Program-made: the position numbers and the translations under genes
In this document: positions 32,750 through 40,598 of the stretch, piece after piece
Position numbering within the stretch: the first letter of the stretch is position 1
Layout: each line of letters begins with the position of its first letter
Notes under the pieces: model-generated
Database searches by the model: none
The model's input: the letters and a program-made list of their open reading frames with translations, nothing else
Told to the model about the DNA's origin: nothing
Assembly (NCBI GenBank): GCA_949292525.1
Contig: CASEZJ010000001.1
Span: forward strand, 1-57,511
Direction: 5' to 3'
Origin: an uncultured bacterium
Lineage (GTDB): Bacteria > Bacillota_I > Bacilli_A > Acholeplasmatales > Anaeroplasmataceae
DNA: 57,511 nucleotides

Positions 32750-32778
32750 TTGCATTTATTGTGTAAATATAGTAGAAT
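32750..32778 (+). promoter_or_regulatory. promoter of rplM-rpsI
   Basis: TTGCAT (32750-32755), 17-nt spacer, TAGAAT (32773-32778). It starts a leader of about 60 bases. Confidence 0.65.
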
Positions 32779-32810
32779 ACTATGCGGTACATTTTTATTA
32801 TATCCACAGC

Positions 32811-32838
32811 CCTTAATAATTATAGAAAATTAAGGAGG
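32811..32838 (+). promoter_or_regulatory. rplM leader hairpin covering the ribosome site
   Basis: CCTTAAT (32811-32817) pairs with ATTAAGG (32829-32835), which holds part of the AAGGAGG site (32832-32838) of rplM. An L13 leader that controls rplM-rpsI is known in Bacillus (Rfam L13_leader); identity with that family is not shown here. Confidence 0.5.
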
Positions 32839-32845
32839 ACAAAAA

Positions 32846-33280
32846 ATGAAAACATATATGGCTAATGATAAAACTGTAAAACACGACTGGTATGTTGTAG
32901 ATGCAACAGGTTTAACTCTTGGACGTTTAGCAACTGCATGTGCTAACGTATTAAGAGGTAAACACAAACCAACTTATACTCCACATGTAAATTGTGGTGA
33001 TAACGTTATCGTTATCAATGCTGACAAAATTGTATTAACAGGTAAAAAATGGACTGATAAATTATATCGTTCACATTCTGAATACAATGGTGGCTTACGT
33101 ACTTTAACTGCAAATGAGGTAATGGCTAAATACCCAACTAGAATAGTAGAATATGCTATTAAAGGTATGTTACCTCACACAAAACTTGGTGATGTGCAAC
33201 GTAAACATTTATATGTTTATGCTGATGGTAATCATCCACATCAAGCTCAACAACCAAAAGAATTAAAGGTAAAGGCATAA
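32846..33280 (+). CDS. rplM: 50S ribosomal protein L13
   Basis: L13 (144 residues) is an early assembly protein of the large subunit. [40 protein letters not shown] and [20 protein letters not shown] are diagnostic. Strong AAGGAGG site, partly covered by a leader hairpin. rpsI follows after 13 bases, the universal order. Confidence 0.98.
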   Translation: MKTYMANDKTVKHDWYVVDATGLTLGRLATACANVLRGKHKPTYTPHVNCGDNVIVINADKIVLTGKKWTDKLYRSHSEYNGGLRTLTANEVMAKYPTRIVEYAIKGMLPHTKLGDVQRKHLYVYADGNHPHQAQQPKELKVKA

Positions 33281-33293
33281 GGAGGAAATAGAA

Positions 33294-33689
33294 ATGGCAA
33301 AATTAGTACAATATTTAGGTACAGGACGTCGTAAAAGTTCTATTGCTAGAGTCATTTTAAGACCTGGTAAAGGCGCATTTACTATTAACGGTCGTCAATT
33401 TGAAGAATATATTCCTTCAGCTGCTTTACGTTTAGACGTATTACAACCACTAGAATTAACTGAAAATGTTGATAAATTCGACATCATCGTTAATGTATAT
33501 GGTGGTGGTACAACAGGTCAAGCTGGTGCTATTCGTCATGGTATTACTAGAGCTTTACTTGAAGTAAATCCAGATTACCGTCAAACTCTTAAACCTGCAG
33601 GTTTAATCACACGCGATTCTCGTGTTAAAGAACGTAAAAAATATGGTCTTAAAAAGGCTCGTCGTGCAAGTCAGTTCTCAAAACGTTAA
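33294..33689 (+). CDS. rpsI: 30S ribosomal protein S9
   Basis: S9 (131 residues) contacts P-site tRNA through its basic C-terminal tail, here [48 protein letters not shown] and [17 protein letters not shown] are diagnostic. GGAGG precedes ATG 33294. The terminator at 33723-33753 closes the operon. Confidence 0.98.
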   Translation: MAKLVQYLGTGRRKSSIARVILRPGKGAFTINGRQFEEYIPSAALRLDVLQPLELTENVDKFDIIVNVYGGGTTGQAGAIRHGITRALLEVNPDYRQTLKPAGLITRDSRVKERKKYGLKKARRASQFSKR

Positions 33690-33722
33690 TTTTATGTTTT
33701 GTATTTATGCGATATAAAAAAT

Positions 33723-33756
33723 AAAAAGCAAGGAATTCTCAACCTTGCTTTTTTAT
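33723..33756. terminator. bidirectional terminator after rpsI
   Basis: AAAAAGCAAGG (33723-33733) pairs perfectly with CCTTGCTTTTT (33743-33753); A- and T-tracts on both sides suit the convergent genes. Confidence 0.85.
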
Positions 33757-34419
33757 TTTAAATTCTATTTTTTTATTGACTATTTCAAATTTATCATATA
33801 GGTAAAAGATATAACCTATAATGATGAAGATTACTAAAAGTACTAAAACCCATAGACAAACCATACCAATTCCAATTTCACCAACATTTAAGAAGAAATA
33901 AGGATAGATAGTTCCATTAAAATCAGCTGGTAATAATGCGCCTCTTATTAATATAAAGGCAACATATATTAGTGGTAATATAGTTGAACAAAGGGGATCA
34001 TACCAAGTTAGCGAATGATGTTTATCAAATAATATATGATCAAACACAAACATTAAAGGTAGTAAGATATGAAACAATAAGTTTCCTAAACTATTCCAAC
34101 CTTTGCCAAACATATTATCTGTTAACAAAATATTATATACTAAAAAAGTTACAAGTATAATAATTGTCGAATAAAATTTTAGTTTGTTTATAATTGTATT
34201 ATTACCTGTTAAATCGCCATTTTTTATATGTTTATAAGTACTAACAACTACAATAAACATAACGATAAAACATAAGTAGTTAGATAAATTGGTATAATAA
34301 ACAAGGCAATCTAAGTTGATTGTTCCTCCTAGTAGGCCAAAGCTATTTAAAGTTCCGATAAAGCTAAGGGAAACAAAAATAACCCGATATATTAATTGAA
34401 TTAGTCTATTTTTAATCAT
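33739..34419 (-). CDS. Pr6Pr-like membrane protein
   Basis: A 226-residue protein with six to seven membrane helices on the minus strand. YYTNLSNYLCFIVMF, LLFHILLPLMFVFDHILF, and YPYFFLNVGEIG are like the Pr6Pr/FAR-17a-AIG1 group (conserved Asn and His in membrane helices). Eukaryotic relatives include lipid hydrolases; bacterial members are uncharacterised. Its last codons overlap the bidirectional terminator. A TATAAT box lies about 20 bases upstream of the start. Confidence 0.6.
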   Translation of the reverse strand: MIKNRLIQLIYRVIFVSLSFIGTLNSFGLLGGTINLDCLVYYTNLSNYLCFIVMFIVVVSTYKHIKNGDLTGNNTIINKLKFYSTIIILVTFLVYNILLTDNMFGKGWNSLGNLLFHILLPLMFVFDHILFDKHHSLTWYDPLCSTILPLIYVAFILIRGALLPADFNGTIYPYFFLNVGEIGIGMVCLWVLVLLVIFIIIGYIFYLYDKFEIVNKKIEFKIKKQG

Positions 34420-34494
34420 GTTTTCACCTCACCGGCATATTATATCGAAAATTGATATAATATACAAGAAGTATTTTATTTTTCTAGTAAATTC

Positions 34495-34523
34495 TTGCAA
34501 AATCAGCAAAAAAATGAGATAAT
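34495..34523 (+). promoter_or_regulatory. promoter of the FakA-C-like gene
   Basis: TTGCAA (34495-34500), 17-nt spacer, GATAAT (34518-34523), followed 8 bases later by AGGAGG and ATG 34543. Confidence 0.6.
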
Positions 34524-34542
34524 TTAAAAAAGGAGGCATATT

Positions 34543-34794
34543 ATGCTAGAATATAGATATGACACTCAATTACTTATTGAGGGTGAAGATTTAGACGAAA
34601 ATAAAATTGTAGATTATTTTAATAATAATTTTAAAGGAGATTGTTTATTAGCAGTAGGCGATGATGAATTAATTAAAATTCATTATCACACTAATGAACC
34701 ATGGAAAGTTTTAGAATATTGTCGTACCTTAGGTGAAATATACGATATTGTTGTTGAAGACATGGAAAGACAATCTAGAGGTTTGAAAGGATAG
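34543..34794 (+). CDS. stand-alone FakA C-terminal-like domain protein
   Basis: An 83-residue protein that resembles the C-terminal domain of FakA/YloV, the ATP-dependent fatty-acid kinase. It has the start YRYDTQLLIEGE, the GDCLLAVGDDELIKIHYHTN core (GDS..V..D..KVH.HTN in FakA), and a closing DIVVEDMERQ. The kinase (DAK2) and middle domains are missing, yet promoter, ribosome site and terminator are all present, so it appears to be a real small gene and not a fragment. It could bind FakB or another partner, or be a relic under selection. Function unknown. Confidence 0.6.
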   Translation: MLEYRYDTQLLIEGEDLDENKIVDYFNNNFKGDCLLAVGDDELIKIHYHTNEPWKVLEYCRTLGEIYDIVVEDMERQSRGLKG

Positions 34795-34820
34795 TATAGA
34801 AAAAATCTATACTTTTTTTC
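34793..34820 (+). terminator. terminator after the FakA-C-like gene
   Basis: AGTATAGA (34793-34800) and TCTATACT (34806-34813), loop AAAAA, then a T-run. Confidence 0.85.
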
Positions 34821-34849
34821 TTTTATTTATGGTAAAATATGTAAACGAT

Positions 34850-34878
34850 AGTTTTTATCTTTAAAGATAAACTGTTTT
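34850..34878 (+). promoter_or_regulatory. hairpin in the uppS leader
   Basis: AGTTTTTATCTTT and AAAGATAAACT form a stem (34850-34874) around a perfect TTTATCTTTAAAGATAAA, then GTTTTATT. It resembles a weak terminator or attenuator before uppS. Confidence 0.35.
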
Positions 34879-34904
34879 ATTATATAATTGTCTAGGTGAT
34901 GTAC

Positions 34905-35624
34905 ATGCAAAATGATTTAAATATTCCTACGCATATAGCAATAATATTAGATGGCAATGGAAGATGGGCAAAAAAAAGAGGTATGCCTAGAGTTTATGGC
35001 CATCGTAAGGGTGCTTACAATATCTCTAACATAGCTCAATATGCTGATGAAATTGGAATTAAGGTAATGAGTATATATTGTTTTTCAACGGAAAACTGGT
35101 CTAGACCAGGAGATGAAGTAACATATTTGATGAAATTACCAATTAGATATTTTTCTCGTTATAAAGAAAAAATAAAAAACAGTAATATAAAAGTTATTTT
35201 TAGTGGTAGACGTGATCATGTAAGTGAAAAGCTAAACACTTTGATGGATGAAATAGTTGAATTAACTAAAGATCATGTTGGTCTAATTTTAAACATTTGT
35301 TTTGATTATGGCTCACGCGATGAATTAGTTAGAGCTATTAAAAATATTGCAAATGATATTATTAGTAATAAAATTACGATTTCTGATATCGATACTAAGC
35401 TTATAAATAGTTATTTAGATACTAAAAATTTGCCAGATGTAGATCTTTTAATTAGGACAAGTGGGGAACAAAGAATATCAAATTTCCTATTGTGGCAAAT
35501 AGCATATGCTGAATTATATTTCACGGATGTATTATGGCCTGATTTTGATAAAATAGAGCTAGATAAAGCCATTATTTCTTATTCTAATCGGAATAGAAGA
35601 TTTGGTGGATTAAAGGAGAAATAA
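34905..35624 (+). CDS. uppS: undecaprenyl diphosphate synthase
   Basis: A 239-residue cis-prenyltransferase that makes the lipid carrier for cell-wall synthesis. [38 protein letters not shown], and [20 protein letters not shown] are diagnostic. ATG 34905 follows TAGGTGAT at six bases; GTG 34896 is inside the site. First gene of uppS-cdsA-dxr-rseP-galE. Confidence 0.97.
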   Translation: MQNDLNIPTHIAIILDGNGRWAKKRGMPRVYGHRKGAYNISNIAQYADEIGIKVMSIYCFSTENWSRPGDEVTYLMKLPIRYFSRYKEKIKNSNIKVIFSGRRDHVSEKLNTLMDEIVELTKDHVGLILNICFDYGSRDELVRAIKNIANDIISNKITISDIDTKLINSYLDTKNLPDVDLLIRTSGEQRISNFLLWQIAYAELYFTDVLWPDFDKIELDKAIISYSNRNRRFGGLKEK

Positions 35625-35625
35625 A

Positions 35626-36555
35626 ATGAAAGAAAGAACTATAACAGGCTTAATAATGATGGTAATTTTTTTACCATTATTATTAGTAGAAGATTTATTT
35701 GTACTCTTTCAATTATTAATGATTTTATTGACTGTAATAGGATCATTTGAAATGTTAAAGATGTATGATAAAGAAAAAAAGATGAACATAGTCATGAAAG
35801 TTATAACAATTGTTTGTTCTTTATTAATATATTTTGCTGTTCTAACTGAACAAAAATTCGATAACATTCCTAAAAAAACTTTAGAAATGTTTAACATTAG
35901 ATTAGAATTTTTACCTACAACCATATTGATCTTATTGGTTTTATTTACCTGTACAGTATTTTGTCACACTTATGATGCTTCTGATGTTGGTAAAAGTTTA
36001 ACAACCATTATGTATACAGGCATTGGGTTTGGGGCAATTACTACATTAAAGTATTTAGGAACAAGATATATAGTTTATTTATTTATAATCACCATATTAA
36101 CTGACTGTTTTGCATATTTTACAGGTATGTTAATTGGTAAACATAAAATGGCCCCTACTATTAGTCCTAAAAAGACATGGGAAGGCGCCTTTGGTGGAAC
36201 TATTATAGCTTCGATTGTGGCAATAATATTTGGCTTATTTTATGGTGATATTTTCGGTGATTTCTTTGGAAATGAAACAAATACAATTTTAGATATTATT
36301 GTTAATGTGGATAAAATTTCATATGCTTTAATTGTTGTTATTATAATTTTTATGACCATTTTAGCTTCAATATTTGGTCAAATTGGTGATTTAGTAGCTT
36401 CTAGAATGAAAAGAACTTATGGAATTAAAGATTTTGGTAATTGTTTTCCTGGTCATGGTGGGGTTTTAGATCGTTTAGATTCTGCTATTATGGCATCAGT
36501 ATTTTTGTTGTGTATATTCCAAGTTTTAACATATTGGTCTAATTTCTGGTGGTAA
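35626..36555 (+). CDS. cdsA: phosphatidate cytidylyltransferase
   Basis: A 309-residue integral membrane enzyme (about eight helices) making CDP-diacylglycerol for phospholipids. The family signature [20 protein letters not shown] then GVLDRLDS lies near the C-terminus. [13 protein letters not shown] is also conserved. It follows uppS by one base. Confidence 0.96.
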   Translation: MKERTITGLIMMVIFLPLLLVEDLFVLFQLLMILLTVIGSFEMLKMYDKEKKMNIVMKVITIVCSLLIYFAVLTEQKFDNIPKKTLEMFNIRLEFLPTTILILLVLFTCTVFCHTYDASDVGKSLTTIMYTGIGFGAITTLKYLGTRYIVYLFIITILTDCFAYFTGMLIGKHKMAPTISPKKTWEGAFGGTIIASIVAIIFGLFYGDIFGDFFGNETNTILDIIVNVDKISYALIVVIIIFMTILASIFGQIGDLVASRMKRTYGIKDFGNCFPGHGGVLDRLDSAIMASVFLLCIFQVLTYWSNFWW

Positions 36556-36556
36556 A

Positions 36557-37702
36557 ATGGTTGATCTATATATTCTAGGTGCTAGTGGTTCAATAGGCAC
36601 GCAAACTATTGATATTATTTCTAATTACCCTAAATTGTTTAGAGTTGTTGGTATGTCAGTTGGACATGATTTAGTTAAGGCAGAAGAATTAGTAAAAAAA
36701 GTTAATCCAGAAATAGTTTGTTTAAGATATCTAGATACTAAAATTAATACAAATGCTAAACTGGTTTATGGTGATGATGGTTTATTAGAAATCGCTAGAT
36801 ATAAATCTAGTCAAAATAAGGCGATTCTAGTAAATGCTTTAGTTGGTTCAAGCGGGCTTGTCCCGACAATTGAAGCTATTAAAAATCACAAAGATATAGC
36901 TTTAGCTAATAAAGAAACATTAGTTATGGCTGGTGATTTAATTAAAAGTTTAATTAAAAAATATAATGTTAAATTAACTCCTATTGATAGCGAACATAAT
37001 GCAATTTGGCAATGTCTTAAAGGCGAAAATAAAAAACAAGTAAATAAACTCATTATAACCGCATCTGGTGGGGCGTTTCGTGACAAGTCAAGAGCAGAAT
37101 TAGAAAATGTTAGCAAAGATGATGCTTTAAAACATCCTAATTGGCAAATGGGGGCTAAAATTACAATCGATAGTGCAACCATGATGAATAAAGGGTTTGA
37201 AGTCATAGAAGCACATTATCTTTTTGATATGCCATATAGTAAAATTGATACGATAATGCATAAAGAAAGTATAGTTCATTCACTAGTTTTATTTTCTGAT
37301 TTAAGCCTAAAAGCTTTATTAGGTCATGCCGATATGCGAATACCAATTTTATATGCTTTATCATACCCTAAGCATTTAAAGATTAAAAATATCAAACCAT
37401 TAGATTTAAATAATTTAAATTTAACATTTAATGAGCTTTCAAAAGAAAGATTTCCTTTATTAAAATGTGCATATTATTGTGGCGAAAAAGGCGGATTATA
37501 TCCGACTGTTTTAAATGCCGCTAATGAAGCGGCTGTTAGTTTGTTTTTAAAGAACAAAATCAAATTTTTAGAAATAGAAGAAATTGTTATTTCTTATATC
37601 AAGAAGGATTATACTAATATTTCTTATAATATAGAAAATATTTTAGAATTAGATGATAAAATAAAAAAAGAAATATTAGCTAAGTATGGTGATAATTTAT
37701 GA
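36557..37702 (+). CDS. dxr: 1-deoxy-D-xylulose 5-phosphate reductoisomerase
   Basis: A 381-residue NADPH-dependent enzyme, the first committed step of the MEP pathway. LGASGSIGTQTIDII (nucleotide site), ALANKETLVMAG, PIDSEHNAIWQCL, ITASGGAFRDKS and NAANEAAVSLFL are diagnostic. Its pathway partner IspD is at 3655. It overlaps rseP by four bases (ATGA). Confidence 0.97.
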   Translation: MVDLYILGASGSIGTQTIDIISNYPKLFRVVGMSVGHDLVKAEELVKKVNPEIVCLRYLDTKINTNAKLVYGDDGLLEIARYKSSQNKAILVNALVGSSGLVPTIEAIKNHKDIALANKETLVMAGDLIKSLIKKYNVKLTPIDSEHNAIWQCLKGENKKQVNKLIITASGGAFRDKSRAELENVSKDDALKHPNWQMGAKITIDSATMMNKGFEVIEAHYLFDMPYSKIDTIMHKESIVHSLVLFSDLSLKALLGHADMRIPILYALSYPKHLKIKNIKPLDLNNLNLTFNELSKERFPLLKCAYYCGEKGGLYPTVLNAANEAAVSLFLKNKIKFLEIEEIVISYIKKDYTNISYNIENILELDDKIKKEILAKYGDNL

Positions 37703-39405
37703 TATTAGCCCTAGAAGGCTTTTGGCTTATTTTTGTATCGTTAATAGTTTTTATATTAATCATAGGTGTAATAATTGTAGTTCATGAATTTGGCCATTTT
37801 TTAGTTGCTAGAAAAGCCGGTATTTTATGCCATGAATTTTCAATTGGAATGGGTCCTTGTATTTATAAACATCAATTTAAAAATACTCTATTTTGTTTAA
37901 GAGCTATACCAATTGGTGGTTATGTCCAAATGGCTGATGATGAAGTTAGTCAATTTTTAACTAAAGGCGATAAAGTTGGCTTAATTTTAGATGATGATGA
38001 AGTAGTAAAAATTCAAGCCGATTTTAATATGTATGCGGATGTTAAAGGTGTAGTACAAGTATTTAAGTTAGCAACAGATGAAGATACTAACATGTATATA
38101 ACTTTAGAAACAGAAGAAGGAAATGAAGAAACTTATCTCATTCGCCCAAGAGCTGTTTTTTCACTATCTAAAAACACAAATATAAGGATTGCCCCATATG
38201 AAGAAACATTCTCAGCTAAGTCGCTTTGGAAAAGGTTTTTAACTTTAGCAGCCGGACCATTAATGAATTTTATCTTGGCTATAATTATTTATTTTATTTA
38301 TTTTTGTATAGTTGGAGTTCCTAATTATAATTCTAATATAATTGGTAGTGTTGGTGAAGGCTATGCCAGCTATGAAGTTTTACAAGCTGGTGATCAAATT
38401 GTTAGTGTTGAAGGTCAAAAAGTTTCATCTTGGTATGATTTTGAAACTGTTTTAGATGAATATAATTTGACGTATCCTGATAATGTTAATTTAGGGATAT
38501 TAAGAAATGGCAAAGAAGAAAATATAACAGTTAATTATTCCATTATTATTAATTCTATCGGCTTATCTAACTTGCAAATTGAAGACTATGAATTACCTGA
38601 TGGGGTAAGTGGGGTAATAGTAGGTAATTTAGCACTTAATTATGTTAATGATAATGCAAGTCCTAAATATCCTTTATCTAGTGGTGATATAATAACGGAA
38701 ATTAGAGTTGATCGTTATATAGATAAAACACATACAACTAAAGGTGAAGTTATAGCTATTAATACATGGCAAGATCTATTAGATAATTTAAAAGATGTTG
38801 ATGCAGCTGAAGTAAGATTTACATATTATGATCGCGATAAAGCTGAAAACGAAGATAGCCCTTATGTATTAATTGATGATTGTGAGCCATTGATGACATG
38901 GTCAAATGAAACTTTAACTAGTCAAAATATTGAGAAAATAGAATTTTTAATTGGTGTTTCACCAACTTATCATTTTGAATTAGGTGGAGTAATAAAATCA
39001 ACATTCTCAGGTTTTTGGTCTGATTTTACTTTAGTTTTTAGAACATTAAAATTGTTAATTGCTCCAAGTGGAGTTAGACAAGTAGGTGTTTCTAATTTAA
39101 CTAGTGTAGTTGGTATTTTTGATATGGTTTTAGACTTAGTTAAAACGGGTATTTTACCTATTTTAGCCTTTACAGCAATGTTATCTGTTAATATTGGTAT
39201 TATGAATTTATTACCTATTCCAGCCTTAGATGGCGGAAGGATTATTTTCTTGTTATATGAATTAATTACAAAGCGAAAACCTAATAAGAAATTTGAGTCA
39301 GCATTGAATACAATTTTCTTACTATTATTAATGTTATTATTTATTTTTGTTACTTATAATGATGTTATGCGGTTTGGCTTTATAAGTGCAGTTTGGAGGA
39401 GTTAA
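37699..39405 (+). CDS. rseP: site-2 protease family zinc metalloprotease RseP/RasP
   Basis: A 568-residue intramembrane protease. The zinc motif VVHEFGHFLVARKAG (H29, E30, H33) is in the first helix and the second-site LLPIPALDGGRI (Asp 511) near the end. A PDZ domain (ASYEVLQAGDQIVSVEGQKV) lies between. Usual Firmicutes homologues are about 420 residues; here an acidic extra segment occupies roughly residues 85-170 and the PDZ region is also extended. It cleaves anti-sigma factors or signal-peptide remnants. It overlaps dxr; its 3' end holds the ribosome site for galE. Confidence 0.95.
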   Translation: MILALEGFWLIFVSLIVFILIIGVIIVVHEFGHFLVARKAGILCHEFSIGMGPCIYKHQFKNTLFCLRAIPIGGYVQMADDEVSQFLTKGDKVGLILDDDEVVKIQADFNMYADVKGVVQVFKLATDEDTNMYITLETEEGNEETYLIRPRAVFSLSKNTNIRIAPYEETFSAKSLWKRFLTLAAGPLMNFILAIIIYFIYFCIVGVPNYNSNIIGSVGEGYASYEVLQAGDQIVSVEGQKVSSWYDFETVLDEYNLTYPDNVNLGILRNGKEENITVNYSIIINSIGLSNLQIEDYELPDGVSGVIVGNLALNYVNDNASPKYPLSSGDIITEIRVDRYIDKTHTTKGEVIAINTWQDLLDNLKDVDAAEVRFTYYDRDKAENEDSPYVLIDDCEPLMTWSNETLTSQNIEKIEFLIGVSPTYHFELGGVIKSTFSGFWSDFTLVFRTLKLLIAPSGVRQVGVSNLTSVVGIFDMVLDLVKTGILPILAFTAMLSVNIGIMNLLPIPALDGGRIIFLLYELITKRKPNKKFESALNTIFLLLLMLLFIFVTYNDVMRFGFISAVWRS

Positions 39406-39406
39406 A

Positions 39407-40423
39407 ATGAAAAATGTTTTAGTTACAGGTGGAGCAGGATATATTGGTTCACATACAGTTTTATCTTTAATAGATTATGGCTATAATCCAATAATTGTAG
39501 ACAATTTTTCTAATTCTAGCCCTAAAGTTATAGAAAGATTAGAAAAAATAAGCGGTAAAAAAATCAAATTATATAATTTGGATTGTTGTAATAAAAAAGA
39601 TTTAGATCAAGTTTTTAAAGAAAATGATATTTTTGGTGTTATTCATTTTGCCGGTTATAAAGCAGTCGGAGAATCAGTTAAAGTGCCTTTAAAATATTAC
39701 GAGAATAATATAATTAGTTTATTAAATGTTGTAGAAACCATGGCTAATAATAATTCAAATAATTTGATATTTAGTTCATCAGCAACAGTTTATGGTGATC
39801 CTAAATCTGTGCCAATCTATGAAGATTTTCCACTTCATGTCACAAACCCTTATGGACGCACTAAGCTAATGATTGAAGAAATTTTACAAGATTATGTTAA
39901 AGCAAACCCTAGCTTTAAAGTGGCGTTATTACGCTACTTTAATCCGATTGGAGCTCATGAATCTGGACTTATCGGCGAGGATCCAAATGGAATCCCTAAT
40001 AATTTAATGCCATATATTACGCAAGTATGTATTGGTAAGCTTGATCATTTAAATGTGTTTGGTAATGATTATGACACACCAGATGGTACAGGTATAAGAG
40101 ATTATATTCATGTCCTAGATTTAGCACGTGGTCATAGTTTAACTTTAAAGAAAATGGAAGAGACAAAAGATAATCTTTTAATTTATAATTTAGGAACTAG
40201 TAAGGGAAGTTCGGTTTTAGATGTAGTTCATGAAATGGAAAAAGTAGTAGGACATAAAATACCATATCAAATTGCTCCAAGAAGAGCTGGTGATATTGCT
40301 GAATGTTATGCTAATTGTGATAAAGCTTATCAAGAATTAGGATTTAAAACAGAATATGATTTATATGATATGTGTAAATCTAGTTGGAATTTTCAACAAA
40401 AAAATCCCAATGGTATTAGATAA
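39407..40423 (+). CDS. galE: UDP-glucose 4-epimerase
   Basis: A 338-residue short-chain dehydrogenase-type epimerase that interconverts UDP-glucose and UDP-galactose. NAD site VTGGAGYIGSH; catalytic SSSATVYG serine/threonine and Y149-x-x-x-K153 in PYGRTKLMIEE; FNPIGAHESGLIGEDP. ATG 39407 is chosen because GGAGGAG precedes it; GTG 39386 would lie before the site. It overlaps nothing but its site lies in rseP, so it ends the operon. Confidence 0.96.
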   Translation: MKNVLVTGGAGYIGSHTVLSLIDYGYNPIIVDNFSNSSPKVIERLEKISGKKIKLYNLDCCNKKDLDQVFKENDIFGVIHFAGYKAVGESVKVPLKYYENNIISLLNVVETMANNNSNNLIFSSSATVYGDPKSVPIYEDFPLHVTNPYGRTKLMIEEILQDYVKANPSFKVALLRYFNPIGAHESGLIGEDPNGIPNNLMPYITQVCIGKLDHLNVFGNDYDTPDGTGIRDYIHVLDLARGHSLTLKKMEETKDNLLIYNLGTSKGSSVLDVVHEMEKVVGHKIPYQIAPRRAGDIAECYANCDKAYQELGFKTEYDLYDMCKSSWNFQQKNPNGIR

Positions 40424-40430
40424 TTATAGT

Positions 40431-40464
40431 AAAAACTTGTTTTGTTAAAAGACAAGTTTTTATT
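40431..40464 (+). terminator. terminator after galE
   Basis: AAAAACTTGT (40431-40440) pairs with ACAAGTTTTT (40452-40461). Confidence 0.8.
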
Positions 40465-40499
40465 ATGCTAAACAAGGGCAAAATATTACTGTAAGAAAA

Positions 40500-40529
40500 T
40501 GTAAGCGGTTTTACTAAAGCGTTTTCACA
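40500..40529 (+). promoter_or_regulatory. two cre-like sites upstream of adhE
   Basis: TGTAAGCGGTTTTA (40500-40513) fits the Firmicutes catabolite-responsive element TGWAANCGNTNWCA with one mismatch. On the other strand TGAAAACGCTTTAG (40527-40514) fits with two. They end 12 bases before the -35 box of adhE. CcpA control is inferred from the match and position. Confidence 0.5.
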
Positions 40530-40540
40530 CCCTTAATGAT

Positions 40541-40569
40541 TTGTAAATATCGGCAATAAAGTATATAAT
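40541..40569 (+). promoter_or_regulatory. promoter of adhE
   Basis: TTGTAA (40541-40546), 17-nt spacer, TATAAT (40564-40569), then AAAGGAG before ATG 40599. Confidence 0.7.
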
Positions 40570-40598
40570 AGGCCCGGAAATAGAAAAGGAGAATATTT

